NCBI RefSeq assembly: GCF_019351405.1
Contig: NZ_JAHWZX010000003.1
Location: forward strand, 186,001 to 250,000
Origin: Stakelama flava
GTDB taxonomy: Bacteria > Pseudomonadota > Alphaproteobacteria > Sphingomonadales > Sphingomonadaceae
Direction: 5' to 3'
DNA: 64,000 bases
Shown in pieces: positions 26,808 to 35,612 of this stretch. The position numbers were made by a program, and so were the translations under genes. The notes under the pieces were generated by a model. That model was not told the origin of the DNA. It ran no database searches and was given only the letters and a program-made list of their open reading frames with translations. The stretch's first letter is position 1; each line of letters starts with the position of its first letter.

Positions 26808-27682
26808 TCGCGCCCGGCCTTACCGGCGGCCAGCTTGACCGCGCCGACCCTGTTCGAACCGATCCGGAAGCGATTGCGGCGGCGCTGCGCGACCCGCATG
26901 CGCGGCTGTTGCGGCTCGACGGACTGGCGCCGGTTACTGATGCGGCCGGGGGACTACAATGGAGGCCACTGTCCGATGCAGGGGAGGAAGAGGCACTCGT
27001 ACTGCTCGGATTCGACGGCGATGTGCCGCATTTCGTCGCGGTTCCGCCGCGCAGTGTACCGGGCGGCGGTATGGCGGATGTGGCGCAGCGTATCGCCACA
27101 CTGCCGCGCGAGGATGCCGCACATTATGCGGCGGCGCGCAGTCTGGTCGCCTGGCATATGCGCCACCGATTCTGTTCGGTGTGCGGCGGCGCGACCGACA
27201 TGATCCGGGCGGGATGGGCGCGAAAATGCACCGCATGCGCTGCGGAGCATTTCCCGCGCACCGATCCCGTCGTCATCATGATTGCCGAACATGACGGTCG
27301 CGCGCTGCTGGGGCGGCAGGCGGCGTGGCCGCAAGGGCGCTGGTCGGCGCTTGCCGGTTTTTTGGAGGTCGGCGAATCGATCGAGGAAGCGGTGGTGCGC
27401 GAAACGCATGAGGAAGCGGGAATCCACGTCGGCGCGGTCCGCTATGTCGCCAGCCAGCCCTGGCCCTTCCCCTCGTCGCTGATGATCGCGTGCATCGCCG
27501 AGGCGAAGGACGATGCCATCACGGTCGATACCAACGAACTGGAAGATGCGCGCTGGTTCACGCGTGAACAGGTCGCCGCCGCGCTTGCCGGGGGAGCGGA
27601 CGCCGCATTCCTGCCGCCGCCGCGCCACGCGATCGCGCATACGCTGTTGTCGGTCTGGCTGGAACGGCAGGGCGAGCGCTGA
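26804..27682 (+). CDS. nudC: NAD(+)/NADH diphosphatase
   Basis: Nudix enzyme that cleaves NAD(H) and can remove NAD caps from RNA. 292 residues from GTG 26804, which overlaps the preceding stop (GTGA). A four-Cys zinc ribbon (CSVCGG...CTAC) precedes the HFPRTDPVVIMI strand. The Nudix box is GFLEVGESIEEAVVRE and HEEAGI. The diagnostic NADH pyrophosphatase motif SQPWPFPSSLM follows it. An N-terminal NUDIX-like domain occupies about residues 1-120. Confidence 0.94.
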   Translation: MIAPGLTGGQLDRADPVRTDPEAIAAALRDPHARLLRLDGLAPVTDAAGGLQWRPLSDAGEEEALVLLGFDGDVPHFVAVPPRSVPGGGMADVAQRIATLPREDAAHYAAARSLVAWHMRHRFCSVCGGATDMIRAGWARKCTACAAEHFPRTDPVVIMIAEHDGRALLGRQAAWPQGRWSALAGFLEVGESIEEAVVRETHEEAGIHVGAVRYVASQPWPFPSSLMIACIAEAKDDAITVDTNELEDARWFTREQVAAALAGGADAAFLPPPRHAIAHTLLSVWLERQGER

Positions 27683-27697
27683 CGGCTGGCGAGCGTC

Positions 27698-28588
27698 CTA
27701 CCCGCGTCGGCGCGCCTGCGGATAGCTGCCCAGCAGGCGCAGCCATTTGGTCTGAAAACGCAGTTCCTCCAGCGCGCGGTCGATCGCCGGATCGCCCGGT
27801 GCGCCTTCGATATCGCAATAGAATTCGGATGGGGCGAAGCTGCCTTCGCGCTGATAGCTTTCCAACTTGGTTAGGTTCACCCCGTTGGTCGCGAAACCGC
27901 CCAGCGCCTTGTACAGCGCGGCGGGGACGTTCTTTACCGCGAACATCAGCGTCGTCATCATCGCGCCTTCGGGTTGCGTCACCGGTGCTTCGCGCGCCAG
28001 CACGACGAAGCGCGTGGTGTTGTGATCGGCATCGGCGATGCTGCTTTCGTGCAGCGTAAGGCCATACAACTCGGCCGCCATCGGCGGGGCAAGCGCGGCG
28101 ACATGCGGGTCGCACAGTTCCTTTACCCGCGCGGCGGCGCCCGCCGTATCGGCATAGGCGATGCCGGCTATTCCCTGATCGGCAAGCCAGTGGCGGCACT
28201 GGCCGATCGCCTGCGGATGGCTGATCGCCTGACGAATGTCGGCGCGCGCGCCGGTGCTCATCAGCGCATGGCGGATGGGCAGGAAATGTTCGCCGGTAAT
28301 CACCAGCCCCGATTCGGGCAGCAGGAAATGCATGTCGGCGACGCGACCATGCTGCGAATTTTCGATCGGGATGATGGCGCAATCGGCGCGGCCGTCGCGC
28401 ACTGCGTCGATCGCATCGCCGAAACCGAAACAGGGCAGCGGCAGACAGTCGGGAAACGCCTGTAGCGCCGCGATATGCGAATTGGCCCCCGGCGCGCCCT
28501 GATACGCGACGGCACGATGCGGCTCTTGCGCCGCCGCTTCAGTCATCCGCGCGATCAGGGGCTGCGCGGGGGCCGGAAATTCCTGCAT
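27698..28588 (-). CDS. pheA: Prephenate dehydratase
   Basis: Converts prephenate to phenylpyruvate in Phe synthesis. The 296 residues hold a PDT domain (AYQGAPGANSHIAA; IIPIENSQHGRVADMH; the catalytic-region triad in NTTRFVVLA) and a C-terminal ACT domain (MMTTLMFAVKNVPAALYKALGGFATNGVNLTKLESYQ) for Phe feedback. No mutase domain is fused; that activity comes from the AroQ gene at 18.7 kb. The start may be a little downstream at an internal ATG (MTEAAAQEPHRAVAYQG). It is convergent with nudC. Confidence 0.93.
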   Translation of the reverse strand: MQEFPAPAQPLIARMTEAAAQEPHRAVAYQGAPGANSHIAALQAFPDCLPLPCFGFGDAIDAVRDGRADCAIIPIENSQHGRVADMHFLLPESGLVITGEHFLPIRHALMSTGARADIRQAISHPQAIGQCRHWLADQGIAGIAYADTAGAAARVKELCDPHVAALAPPMAAELYGLTLHESSIADADHNTTRFVVLAREAPVTQPEGAMMTTLMFAVKNVPAALYKALGGFATNGVNLTKLESYQREGSFAPSEFYCDIEGAPGDPAIDRALEELRFQTKWLRLLGSYPQARRRG

Positions 28589-28702
28589 GGGAGCGGCGGA
28601 TTAGATCGCCGCGACTGGTTAGGCAAGCGCGGCTTGCGGCGCGGGCGCGCTGGCTTTAAGGCTTTTACCTTCAAACACGGCAATAAAGGTCGGGCGGGGA
28701 CT

Positions 28703-29371
28703 ATGGATAATCGCACGAATACAATCGCGGGCTGGGTCCTGGCGGGCTGCGTCGCCGCGCTTGGCCTGTCGATCGCAAGCGGCATGGTGTTCGAGCAGGA
28801 GGCCCCCGAAAAGTTCGGCTATCCGGTGGAGGGCGTCGCGACGGGCGGCGATGAGGGCGATCAGGTCGCGCCGATCGCGACACGGCTTGCCGCCGCCGAC
28901 GCAGCGGCGGGTGAGAAGGTGTTCAACAAATGCACCGCCTGCCACACTGTTGCGCAAGGCGCGGCCAATGGCATCGGCCCCAATCTGTGGGGTACGGTTG
29001 GTGAGGAGATCGGCCATGGCAAGCGCGGCTTTGCCTTTTCCGATGCGCTTGCCTCGCACGGCGGCAAATGGACGTTCGAAAATCTGGACGAATGGCTGAC
29101 CAGTCCGCGCAAGTTCGCCGCCGGAACGAAAATGACCTTTGCCGGGCTATCGGACCCGCAGGACCGAGCGAATGTGATCCTCTACCTCAACCAGAACGGG
29201 TCGAACGTGCCGCTTCCCGCACCGCCTCCGCCCGAAGCGACCGGCGGCGACAATGAAGGGGCTCCGGCGAATGCGGCGGGCGCCGCCAACGAAACCGGGG
29301 CGCAGGAAAACGCGGTCGAAATGAACATGCCGCCCGCCAAGACGGGGCAGCAGCCTTCGCCCGACCAATAG
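28703..29371 (+). CDS. Membrane-anchored class I cytochrome c
   Basis: 222 residues. An uncleaved N-terminal membrane helix (WVLAGCVAALGLSIASGMVF) leads to a mono-haem cytochrome c domain with CTACH at 77-81. A distal Met is likely in GTKMTFAGL and a GIGPNLWGTVG loop is present. The C-terminal 55 residues are a low-complexity Pro/Ala/Gly/Asn/Glu tail ending PSPDQ. This resembles membrane-bound cytochrome c of the cyc2/CycM type that shuttles electrons between complex III and oxidases. ATG 28703 follows a GGCGGGGA ribosome-binding site. It is divergent from pheA. Confidence 0.9.
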   Translation: MDNRTNTIAGWVLAGCVAALGLSIASGMVFEQEAPEKFGYPVEGVATGGDEGDQVAPIATRLAAADAAAGEKVFNKCTACHTVAQGAANGIGPNLWGTVGEEIGHGKRGFAFSDALASHGGKWTFENLDEWLTSPRKFAAGTKMTFAGLSDPQDRANVILYLNQNGSNVPLPAPPPPEATGGDNEGAPANAAGAANETGAQENAVEMNMPPAKTGQQPSPDQ

Positions 29372-29424
29372 GCGCGTTTCCGCCGATTACGAGGCGGAGG
29401 TGATTTCAGGCTCGGTCCGACATG

Positions 29425-30030
29425 TCAGCCATACTCACCCGACGCCCCGGCAAAGCCCAGCAACAGGGTTTGCCCCGCCTCACGCGCATTGGCGGCGAGC
29501 GCATCGTCGGCAAGTTCGCCCGCAGTCCAGAAAGACAGTACCCCGCGAAAGACGAAGGCAAGCTGCCGCGGCAGGCAGCGAAGCGCTTCCTCTCGTAGCA
29601 CTTCGATCAACCCTTCGCCGTCGCCCAGCGCCAGCGTCCACAGCGTCGTTGAGTGCGCGAGCACCTGTCCCGGCCCCTCAGTGCCGACCCAGCTCATGAC
29701 GGCGCGGTTGACCTCCGGCTCCTCGATCATCACCGCCACAGCAATATCGATGGCCAGCAATACGCGGCTTCGCGTGTCGCGCAGCGCCGGTGCGGCGGTG
29801 AAACGGCTGGCCATCGTATCGATCCGCCGCTTCGAAAGCGCGTGCATGATCGCAGCCTTGCTTCCGAACTGGTTGAACGGGGTGGCGAAACTGACACCCG
29901 CCTGAGTGGCCAGCTCGCGCATGGAAAAACCCGCTTTTCCTTGACGCAGCAAATGTTCGGCGGCGTCCAGCACGCGACGGCGAAGTGGTTCGCCGCGAGG
30001 TCCGGATTGTTCGGTCTTGCTGTCGGTCAT
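29425..30030 (-). CDS. TetR-family transcriptional regulator
   Basis: 201 residues: an N-terminal TetR helix-turn-helix (LRRRVLDAAEHLLRQGKAGFSMRELATQAGVSFATPFNQFGSKAAIMHAL) and a ligand-binding helical C-terminal domain of no recognised subfamily. It is divergent from a short-chain dehydrogenase gene, with a perfect 14-bp palindrome between them. The likely arrangement is a local repressor that controls itself and the dehydrogenase. Confidence 0.9.
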   Translation of the reverse strand: MTDSKTEQSGPRGEPLRRRVLDAAEHLLRQGKAGFSMRELATQAGVSFATPFNQFGSKAAIMHALSKRRIDTMASRFTAAPALRDTRSRVLLAIDIAVAVMIEEPEVNRAVMSWVGTEGPGQVLAHSTTLWTLALGDGEGLIEVLREEALRCLPRQLAFVFRGVLSFWTAGELADDALAANAREAGQTLLLGFAGASGEYG

Positions 30031-30039
30031 GTCGCAATC

Positions 30040-30053
30040 TATATCATGATATA
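30040..30053. promoter_or_regulatory. Candidate TetR operator
   Basis: TATATCATGATATA is a perfect 14-bp palindrome located 10 bp from the TetR start codon and 27 bp from the divergent dehydrogenase start. Its position and symmetry fit a dimer operator that would block both promoters. Confidence 0.6.
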
Positions 30054-30079
30054 CTTAAAGGCTATCCCGGAGTTAGACG

Positions 30080-30925
30080 ATGACGACCGCCAGTCCCAAA
30101 ACCTTTCTGATAACCGGGGTGAGCTCGGGCCTTGGCCAGGCTTTCGCCGAGGGCGCGCTTGACGCCGGGCATGTTGTGATCGGAACCGTTCGCCGCGAAG
30201 ACGATGCCGAAGCCTTCGCCGCGAAGGCCGCCGGGCGCGCGCATCCGCTGCTGCTCGATGTGACCGATTATGCCGCCATTCCCGCCGCCGTGGCCGGTGC
30301 CGAGCGGCAGGCGGGACCGGTCGACATTCTGGTGAACAACGCCGGCTATGGGCATGAAGGCGTTATGGAGGAATCGTCGATGGACGATCTCCAAAGGCAG
30401 TTTGCAGCCAATGTGTTCGGCGCGGTCGCGATGACCAAGGCGGTGCTGCCCGGGATGCGGAAAAGGCGGGCCGGGCACATCATCAACGTAACATCGATGG
30501 GCGGCTTCATCACCATGCCCGGCATCAGCTTTTATTGCGGCAGCAAGTTCGCGCTGGAGGGCATCAGCGAAGCGCTGCGCAAGGAGGTGGCGTCGCTGGG
30601 GATACGGGTTACCGCGCTAGCGCCAGGCCAGTTCCGCACCGACTGGGCGGGCCGGTCGATGGACCGCACGCCGCGCAGCATCGCAGACTATGATTCGGTG
30701 ATGGACCCGATCCGCGCGGCGCGAAAGGCGAAAAGCGGGCAGCAGCCGGGCGATCCGGCAAAGGCCGCGCAGGCGCTGCTAGCCATTGTCGATGCACCCG
30801 ATCCACCGGTGCGGCTGTTCCTTGGCGACGACGCGCTTTCGCTCGTCGATGCAAAGCTCGATGCGATGCGCGCTGAAATAACCGAATGGGAAACACTGTC
30901 GCGATCGACCGGTTTCGCTTCGTGA
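30080..30925 (+). CDS. Short-chain dehydrogenase/reductase
   Basis: 281 residues of the classical SDR type. The NAD(P) loop is TGVSSGLG (about 13-20), followed by NNAGYG, catalytic Ser in NVTSMGGF and catalytic YCGSK. The C-terminal extension after GQFRTDWAGRSM is usual for SDRs with an oxidoreductase role on hydrophobic substrates. Arg in the VRRED region after strand 2 hints at NADPH preference. The substrate is unknown. It is probably regulated by the divergent TetR gene. Confidence 0.88.
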   Translation: MTTASPKTFLITGVSSGLGQAFAEGALDAGHVVIGTVRREDDAEAFAAKAAGRAHPLLLDVTDYAAIPAAVAGAERQAGPVDILVNNAGYGHEGVMEESSMDDLQRQFAANVFGAVAMTKAVLPGMRKRRAGHIINVTSMGGFITMPGISFYCGSKFALEGISEALRKEVASLGIRVTALAPGQFRTDWAGRSMDRTPRSIADYDSVMDPIRAARKAKSGQQPGDPAKAAQALLAIVDAPDPPVRLFLGDDALSLVDAKLDAMRAEITEWETLSRSTGFAS

Positions 30926-30973
30926 TCGACACTGCGGTCGCGTCGGGATAATCGCCCGGCGCGCCGCCTTGGA

Positions 30974-31852
30974 TCACTCCAGCTCGACGTCGTCGCGGTT
31001 GCGATAGAAATCGCGAATCCGTTCCCAGCCTTCTTCGGCCGTTTCGACGAAGTGGAACAGGTCGAGGTCGCGCGGGGAGATGACGCCTTCGTCGCACAGC
31101 GCTTCGAAATCGATCACGCGGTTCCAGAATTCCTTGCCATAGAACAGCACCGGCATCGGGTCGATCTTGCCGGTCTGGATCAGGGTCAGCAGTTCGAAAC
31201 TTTCGTCGAACGTGCCGAACCCGCCGGGGAAGACCGCCACCGCGCGCGCATGCAGCAGGAAGTGCATCTTGCGGAGCGCGAAATAGTGGAACTGCATCGA
31301 CAGCGACGGGGTAACATAGGGATTGGGCGCCTGTTCGTGCGGCAATACGATGTTGAGGCCGATCGATTCGGCGCCGACATCGGCAGCGCCGCGATTGGCC
31401 GCTTCCATGATCGACGGTCCGCCGCCCGAACATACCACGAAATGCCGATTGCCTGCTTCGTCGGCGGGAAATTTGCCGGCGATGCGGCCGAGTTCGCGTG
31501 CGACCTCGTAATATTTCGACTTGGCGATAAGCCGCTCGGCAATCCGCTTCGCGCGGTCATCCTCGGCAAGGTCGAGCAGCGCCTGCGCCTTTTCGGGTTC
31601 GGGGATGCGCGCCGAACCGTACATGACCAGCGTGGAGGCGATCTTCGCCTCATCCATGATCAGTTGCGGTTTGAGCAGTTCAAGCTGGAACCGGACGGGG
31701 CGCAGATCCTCGCGTAGCAGGAAATCCATGTCCTGAAAGGCGAGGCGATAGGCCGGATGTTCGGTTTGCGGCGTATGGCCATGGGTTCGGGCAGTCTCCG
31801 CTTCCTGCTGCGCAGGGCGGAACACGCGGGACGGTACTCGGGTATCTTTCAT
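30974..31852 (-). CDS. LOG-family (TIGR00730-like) Rossmann-fold protein
   Basis: 292 residues with the signature FPGGFGTFDE and an earlier CSGGGPSIMEAANRG, typical of the LOG/lysine-decarboxylase-like family. Members act as nucleotide 5'-monophosphate phosphoribohydrolases, either cytokinin-activating or purine nucleotide nucleosidases (PpnN-like). This version is longer than plant LOG proteins, with an extra N-terminal 75 residues. The physiological substrate is not predictable. It is convergent with the SDR gene. Confidence 0.85.
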   Translation of the reverse strand: MKDTRVPSRVFRPAQQEAETARTHGHTPQTEHPAYRLAFQDMDFLLREDLRPVRFQLELLKPQLIMDEAKIASTLVMYGSARIPEPEKAQALLDLAEDDRAKRIAERLIAKSKYYEVARELGRIAGKFPADEAGNRHFVVCSGGGPSIMEAANRGAADVGAESIGLNIVLPHEQAPNPYVTPSLSMQFHYFALRKMHFLLHARAVAVFPGGFGTFDESFELLTLIQTGKIDPMPVLFYGKEFWNRVIDFEALCDEGVISPRDLDLFHFVETAEEGWERIRDFYRNRDDVELE

Positions 31853-31908
31853 TCAGAGGGGCTTAGCGTTTCGCGTCGCGCGTGCAAGCCATGGCGGGCA
31901 TGCCCGCG

Positions 31909-32586
31909 CTATCGGCAGAAATGGCCGCCGCCCATGTCGATGTGGAAATGGTTGTAATGCGCCGCGTTGTAATCGGGGCTGAGCACCGTGTCGAAGCGCT
32001 TGCAGGCCGAGGCATGGATGACTTCCATAAAGCGGTGGATACGCGAATCGTTCGTGTCCCAGTCCTTTTCGACCGTGATATGACGCCCGTCAGCCAATAC
32101 GAAGCCCGACACATCGACCGCATTCGCCTTGGCATGCTGCGACAGCTTGCCCGATGCCGATGCGTTGCCGCGAATGTTGCGGCAGGCATAGGTGCCATAG
32201 GTTTCGACCCGCACCACGTCGCTGCCCAGAATCTGGATCGCCGCCGGGCGCACGCCATGGGTGATCCATGCCGTGAACTTGTCGGCAAGCCCGCATTGCA
32301 TCGCCTTGATCCCGGTGACCGGCACGCCGATGTCGAGAAGCTGCACCGCGCCGCGAACCTCGCACCCGCCGCCATAATCGCGGTCGGGCAGCGGGCGGAA
32401 CTGATACCCTCCCCGGCTGAGGTCGGCATAGCATTGCCGCGTTTCGCGATTCGTCGGCGGCGCGGCAACGGTCTTGTGCGCGCTTTGCCGCGGCGCGGGG
32501 CGATCCTTTTCGCCGCCGCCGAAAATGCAGCCGGCGAGCAGCGAGGCGAGCAACAGGGCGGAAACCGGACGGAAAATGGCACGCAT
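31909..32586 (-). CDS. Extensin-like C-terminal domain lipoprotein
   Basis: 225 residues. MRAIFRPVSALLLASLLAGC is a lipoprotein signal. The mature part matches the bacterial extensin-like C-terminal family: QCYADLSRGG, GTYACRNIRGN, SQHAKANAVDVSGFVLADG, FDTVLSPDYNAAHYNHFHID. His and Asp residues in SQHAKANAVDVS and YNHFHID recall zinc-dependent D,D- or L,D-peptidases of the M15/VanY type, so a cell-wall role is plausible. ATG 32586 has AAGGCGG just upstream, favouring it over ATG 32598. Confidence 0.82.
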   Translation of the reverse strand: MRAIFRPVSALLLASLLAGCIFGGGEKDRPAPRQSAHKTVAAPPTNRETRQCYADLSRGGYQFRPLPDRDYGGGCEVRGAVQLLDIGVPVTGIKAMQCGLADKFTAWITHGVRPAAIQILGSDVVRVETYGTYACRNIRGNASASGKLSQHAKANAVDVSGFVLADGRHITVEKDWDTNDSRIHRFMEVIHASACKRFDTVLSPDYNAAHYNHFHIDMGGGHFCR

Positions 32587-32738
32587 ATCCGCCTTCATAG
32601 CAAAGCATGCGTGAATTGCATCCCGATGCGACGGACGGTTCACCGAACTTGGCTTGACAGATGCCGGGCCATCGCTAGGGCCGTCGGCGGGCCACGCTGT
32701 CCCAACGCAGCGCGAGCTCTCTGCAAGGAGAGACTGAC

Positions 32739-33911
32739 ATGACCGATACGACCGTACCCGGCGCCACAGTTGCGCCCGCGAAACCCGCCGAAAAGCCGGC
32801 GCGCCCCCATTTCTCTTCCGGACCCTGTGCAAAGCCGCCCGGCTGGTCGCCCGAAAAGCTGGCCACCGATTCGCTTGGCCGCTCGCACCGTTCGAAGCTG
32901 GGCAAGGGCCGCCTGAAACACGCGATCGACCTGACCCGCGAAATCCTGAACGTTCCCGACACGCATCGCATCGGCATCGTTCCCGCCTCCGATACCGGCG
33001 CGGTGGAAATGGCGATGTGGTCGATGCTCGGCGCGCGTCCCGTCACCTGCCTCGCCTGGGAAAGCTTCGGCGAGGGCTGGGTGACCGATGCGGTCAAGCA
33101 GCTTCGGATCGATCCGGTTGTGATGAAGGCCGAATACGGCGCGCTTCCAGATCTCGCCGCGGTCGATCAGAGCCATGACGTGATCTTCACGTGGAACGGC
33201 ACCACCAGCGGGGTTCGCGTGCCGGACGGCGAATGGATTCGCGAGGATCGCGAAGGGCTAACCTTCGCAGATGCGACCAGCGCGGTTTTCGCGATGGAGC
33301 TTCCCTGGGACAAGCTCGATGTCACCACCTTTTCCTGGCAGAAGGTGATGGGCGGAGAGGGCGGCCACGGCATCCTGATCCTCGGCCCGCGTGCGGTCGA
33401 GCGGCTGGAAAGCTATACCCCTGACCGACCGCTGCCGAAAATCTTCCGTATGACCAAGGGCGGCAAGCTGATCGAGGGCATTTTCGAAGGTGCGACGATC
33501 AACACGCCGTCGATGCTGGCGGTCGAGGATTATATCTTCGCGCTGGAATGGGCGAAATCGATCGGCGGGCTGAACGCGCTGATCGCGCGATCAACCGCGA
33601 ACGCCACCGCGCTTGGCCGGATCGTAGAGGCGCGCGACTGGCTCGATCACCTTCCCGTCGAACACGCGATCCGGTCGAACACCAGCGTGTGCCTGAAACT
33701 CGTCACCGATGCCGATGCCGATGCGCAGGCTGCGATGGTGAAGAAGATGGCCTCGCTGCTCGAAGCCGAAGGCGCCGCCTATGACATCGCGGGGTATCGC
33801 GATGCACCGCCGGGCCTGCGCATCTGGTGCGGGGCGACCGTGGATACGAGCGATATCGAAGCGCTCGGCCCCTGGCTCGACTGGGCCTGGGCGCAGGTGG
33901 CGCCGCGCTGA
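32739..33911 (+). CDS. serC: Phosphoserine aminotransferase
   Basis: PLP enzyme that makes 3-phosphoserine from 3-phosphohydroxypyruvate, second step of serine synthesis; it also acts in pyridoxal phosphate synthesis. 390 residues of the alphaproteobacterial SerC subgroup: [14 protein letters not shown] near the N-terminus, [13 protein letters not shown], and PLP Lys in [18 protein letters not shown] 32739 follows AAGGAGAG. serA, the preceding step in the pathway, follows 94 nt later, with a REP-like repeat in between. Confidence 0.95.
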   Translation: MTDTTVPGATVAPAKPAEKPARPHFSSGPCAKPPGWSPEKLATDSLGRSHRSKLGKGRLKHAIDLTREILNVPDTHRIGIVPASDTGAVEMAMWSMLGARPVTCLAWESFGEGWVTDAVKQLRIDPVVMKAEYGALPDLAAVDQSHDVIFTWNGTTSGVRVPDGEWIREDREGLTFADATSAVFAMELPWDKLDVTTFSWQKVMGGEGGHGILILGPRAVERLESYTPDRPLPKIFRMTKGGKLIEGIFEGATINTPSMLAVEDYIFALEWAKSIGGLNALIARSTANATALGRIVEARDWLDHLPVEHAIRSNTSVCLKLVTDADADAQAAMVKKMASLLEAEGAAYDIAGYRDAPPGLRIWCGATVDTSDIEALGPWLDWAWAQVAPR

Positions 33912-33915
33912 GCGG

Positions 33916-33993
33916 CGTCATCCCGGACGTGATCCGGGATTTCGCGCAACATTCTCCAAGATCAAAGAGATCCCGCTTTTCGCCGGGATGACG
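33916..33993. repeat. REP-like palindromic element between serC and serA
   Basis: A 78-bp element bounded by perfect 11-bp inverted ends: CGTCATCCCGG at 33916-33926 and CCGGGATGACG at 33983-33993. It contains inner partial copies (GATCCGGGAT, GATCCCGC). This is the common alphaproteobacterial intergenic repeat pattern. It lies 5 nt after serC and 12 nt before serA, so it will be in the transcript and may form a hairpin. Confidence 0.75.
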
Positions 33994-34005
33994 AGGTACA
34001 AAGAC

Positions 34006-35583
34006 ATGCCCAAAGTCCTCATTTCCGACAAGATGGACCCCAAAGCCGCCGAAATCTTCCGCGCACGCGGAATCGAGGTAGATGAGATCACCGGCAAGAC
34101 GCCCGACGAGTTGAAAGCGATCATTGGCGAGTATGACGGCCTCGCCATCCGCTCCGCGACCAAGGTGACGAAGGACATTCTCGATTCCGCGACAAACCTG
34201 AAGGTCATCGGGCGCGCCGGGATCGGCGTCGACAATGTCGATATCCCCTATGCATCGTCCAGGGGCGTGGTGGTGATGAACACGCCGTTCGGCAATTCGA
34301 TCACCACCGCCGAACACGCAATCGCGCTGATGTTCGCGCTTGCCCGGCAATTGCCCGAAGCCGACGCCTCCACCCAGGCGGGCAAGTGGGAAAAGTCCAA
34401 ATTCATGGGCGTCGAGCTGACGTCGAAGACGCTTGGCCTGATCGGGGCAGGCAATATCGGTTCGATCGTTGCCGAACGCGCGCGCGGGCTTCGCATGAAA
34501 GTCATTGCCTATGACCCGTTCCTGACCGAAGAACGCGCGATCGAAATGGGTGTCGAAAAGGTCGATCTCGACACGCTGCTCGGCCGCGCCGATTTCATCA
34601 CGCTGCACACGCCGCTGACCGATCAGACGCGCAACATCCTGTCGAAGGAAAATCTCGCCAAGACGAAGAAGGGCATTCGCATCATCAACTGCGCGCGCGG
34701 CGGGCTGGTCGATGAAGCGGCGTTGAAGGAAGGGCTCGATTCGGGCCATATCGCGGGCGCCGCGCTCGACGTGTTCGTTGCCGAACCGGCAAAGGAAAGC
34801 CCGCTGTTCGGCACGCCCAACTTCATTTCCACGCCGCATCTGGGCGCTTCCACGACGGAAGCGCAGGTCAATGTCGCGATCCAGGTCGCCGAACAGATGA
34901 GCGATTTCCTGTTATCGGGCGGCGTTACCAACGCGCTGAACATGCCCAGCCTGTCGGCGGAGGAGGCGCCGCGGCTGAAGCCCTATATGGCGCTTGCCGA
35001 AAAGATCGGGTCGCTGGTCGGGCAACTCGCCCATGGCGCGCTTTCCAGCGTTGCGATCGAGACCGAGGGCGCGGCTGCCGAGCTGAACCAGAAACCGATC
35101 ACCGGCGCGGTTCTCGCCGGGCTGATGGGCGCGTATTCGGATTCGGTGAACATGGTCAACGCCCCCTTCCTCGCGAAGGAACGCGGCCTTGACGTGCGCG
35201 AGGTGCGCCATGATCGCGAGGGCGATTATCATACGCTGGTGCGCGTCACCGTGCGCACCGACAAGGGCGAACGCTCAGTCGCCGGGACGTTGTTTGGCGA
35301 CAACAAGCCGCGGCTCGTTGAATTGTTCGGCATACAGATGGAGGCCGATCTGATCGGTCATATGCTGTATGTCGTTAATGAGGATCAGCCCGGTTTCATC
35401 GGCCGTCTCGGCTCGCTGCTGGGCGAAAAGGGGGTCAATATCGGCACCTTCCATCTCGGTCGGCGTCAGGCGGGCGGAGAGGCGATCCTGCTGCTGTCGG
35501 TCGATGGAACGATGGACAAGGCCTTCCTTGATACCGTACGCGCGCTACCCGGCGTCAAGACGGCGATGGCGCTGGAGTTCTGA
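34006..35583 (+). CDS. serA: D-3-phosphoglycerate dehydrogenase
   Basis: First step of serine synthesis. 525 residues, the long form: a D-isomer-specific 2-hydroxyacid dehydrogenase catalytic core (NAD loop GLIGAGNIGSIVAERARG; catalytic Arg in INCARGGLVDE; His in STPHLGASTTEAQ), then an intervening ASB domain (about 320-450) and a C-terminal ACT domain (MLYVVNEDQPGFIGRLGSLLGEKGVNIGTFHLGRR) for serine control. The frame is open upstream, but ATG 34006 (MPKVLISDKMDPKAAEIF) is the family start. Confidence 0.96.
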   Translation: MPKVLISDKMDPKAAEIFRARGIEVDEITGKTPDELKAIIGEYDGLAIRSATKVTKDILDSATNLKVIGRAGIGVDNVDIPYASSRGVVVMNTPFGNSITTAEHAIALMFALARQLPEADASTQAGKWEKSKFMGVELTSKTLGLIGAGNIGSIVAERARGLRMKVIAYDPFLTEERAIEMGVEKVDLDTLLGRADFITLHTPLTDQTRNILSKENLAKTKKGIRIINCARGGLVDEAALKEGLDSGHIAGAALDVFVAEPAKESPLFGTPNFISTPHLGASTTEAQVNVAIQVAEQMSDFLLSGGVTNALNMPSLSAEEAPRLKPYMALAEKIGSLVGQLAHGALSSVAIETEGAAAELNQKPITGAVLAGLMGAYSDSVNMVNAPFLAKERGLDVREVRHDREGDYHTLVRVTVRTDKGERSVAGTLFGDNKPRLVELFGIQMEADLIGHMLYVVNEDQPGFIGRLGSLLGEKGVNIGTFHLGRRQAGGEAILLLSVDGTMDKAFLDTVRALPGVKTAMALEF

Positions 35584-35612
35584 AGGAAGGCTGACATGCG
35601 GGGAATCGACGG

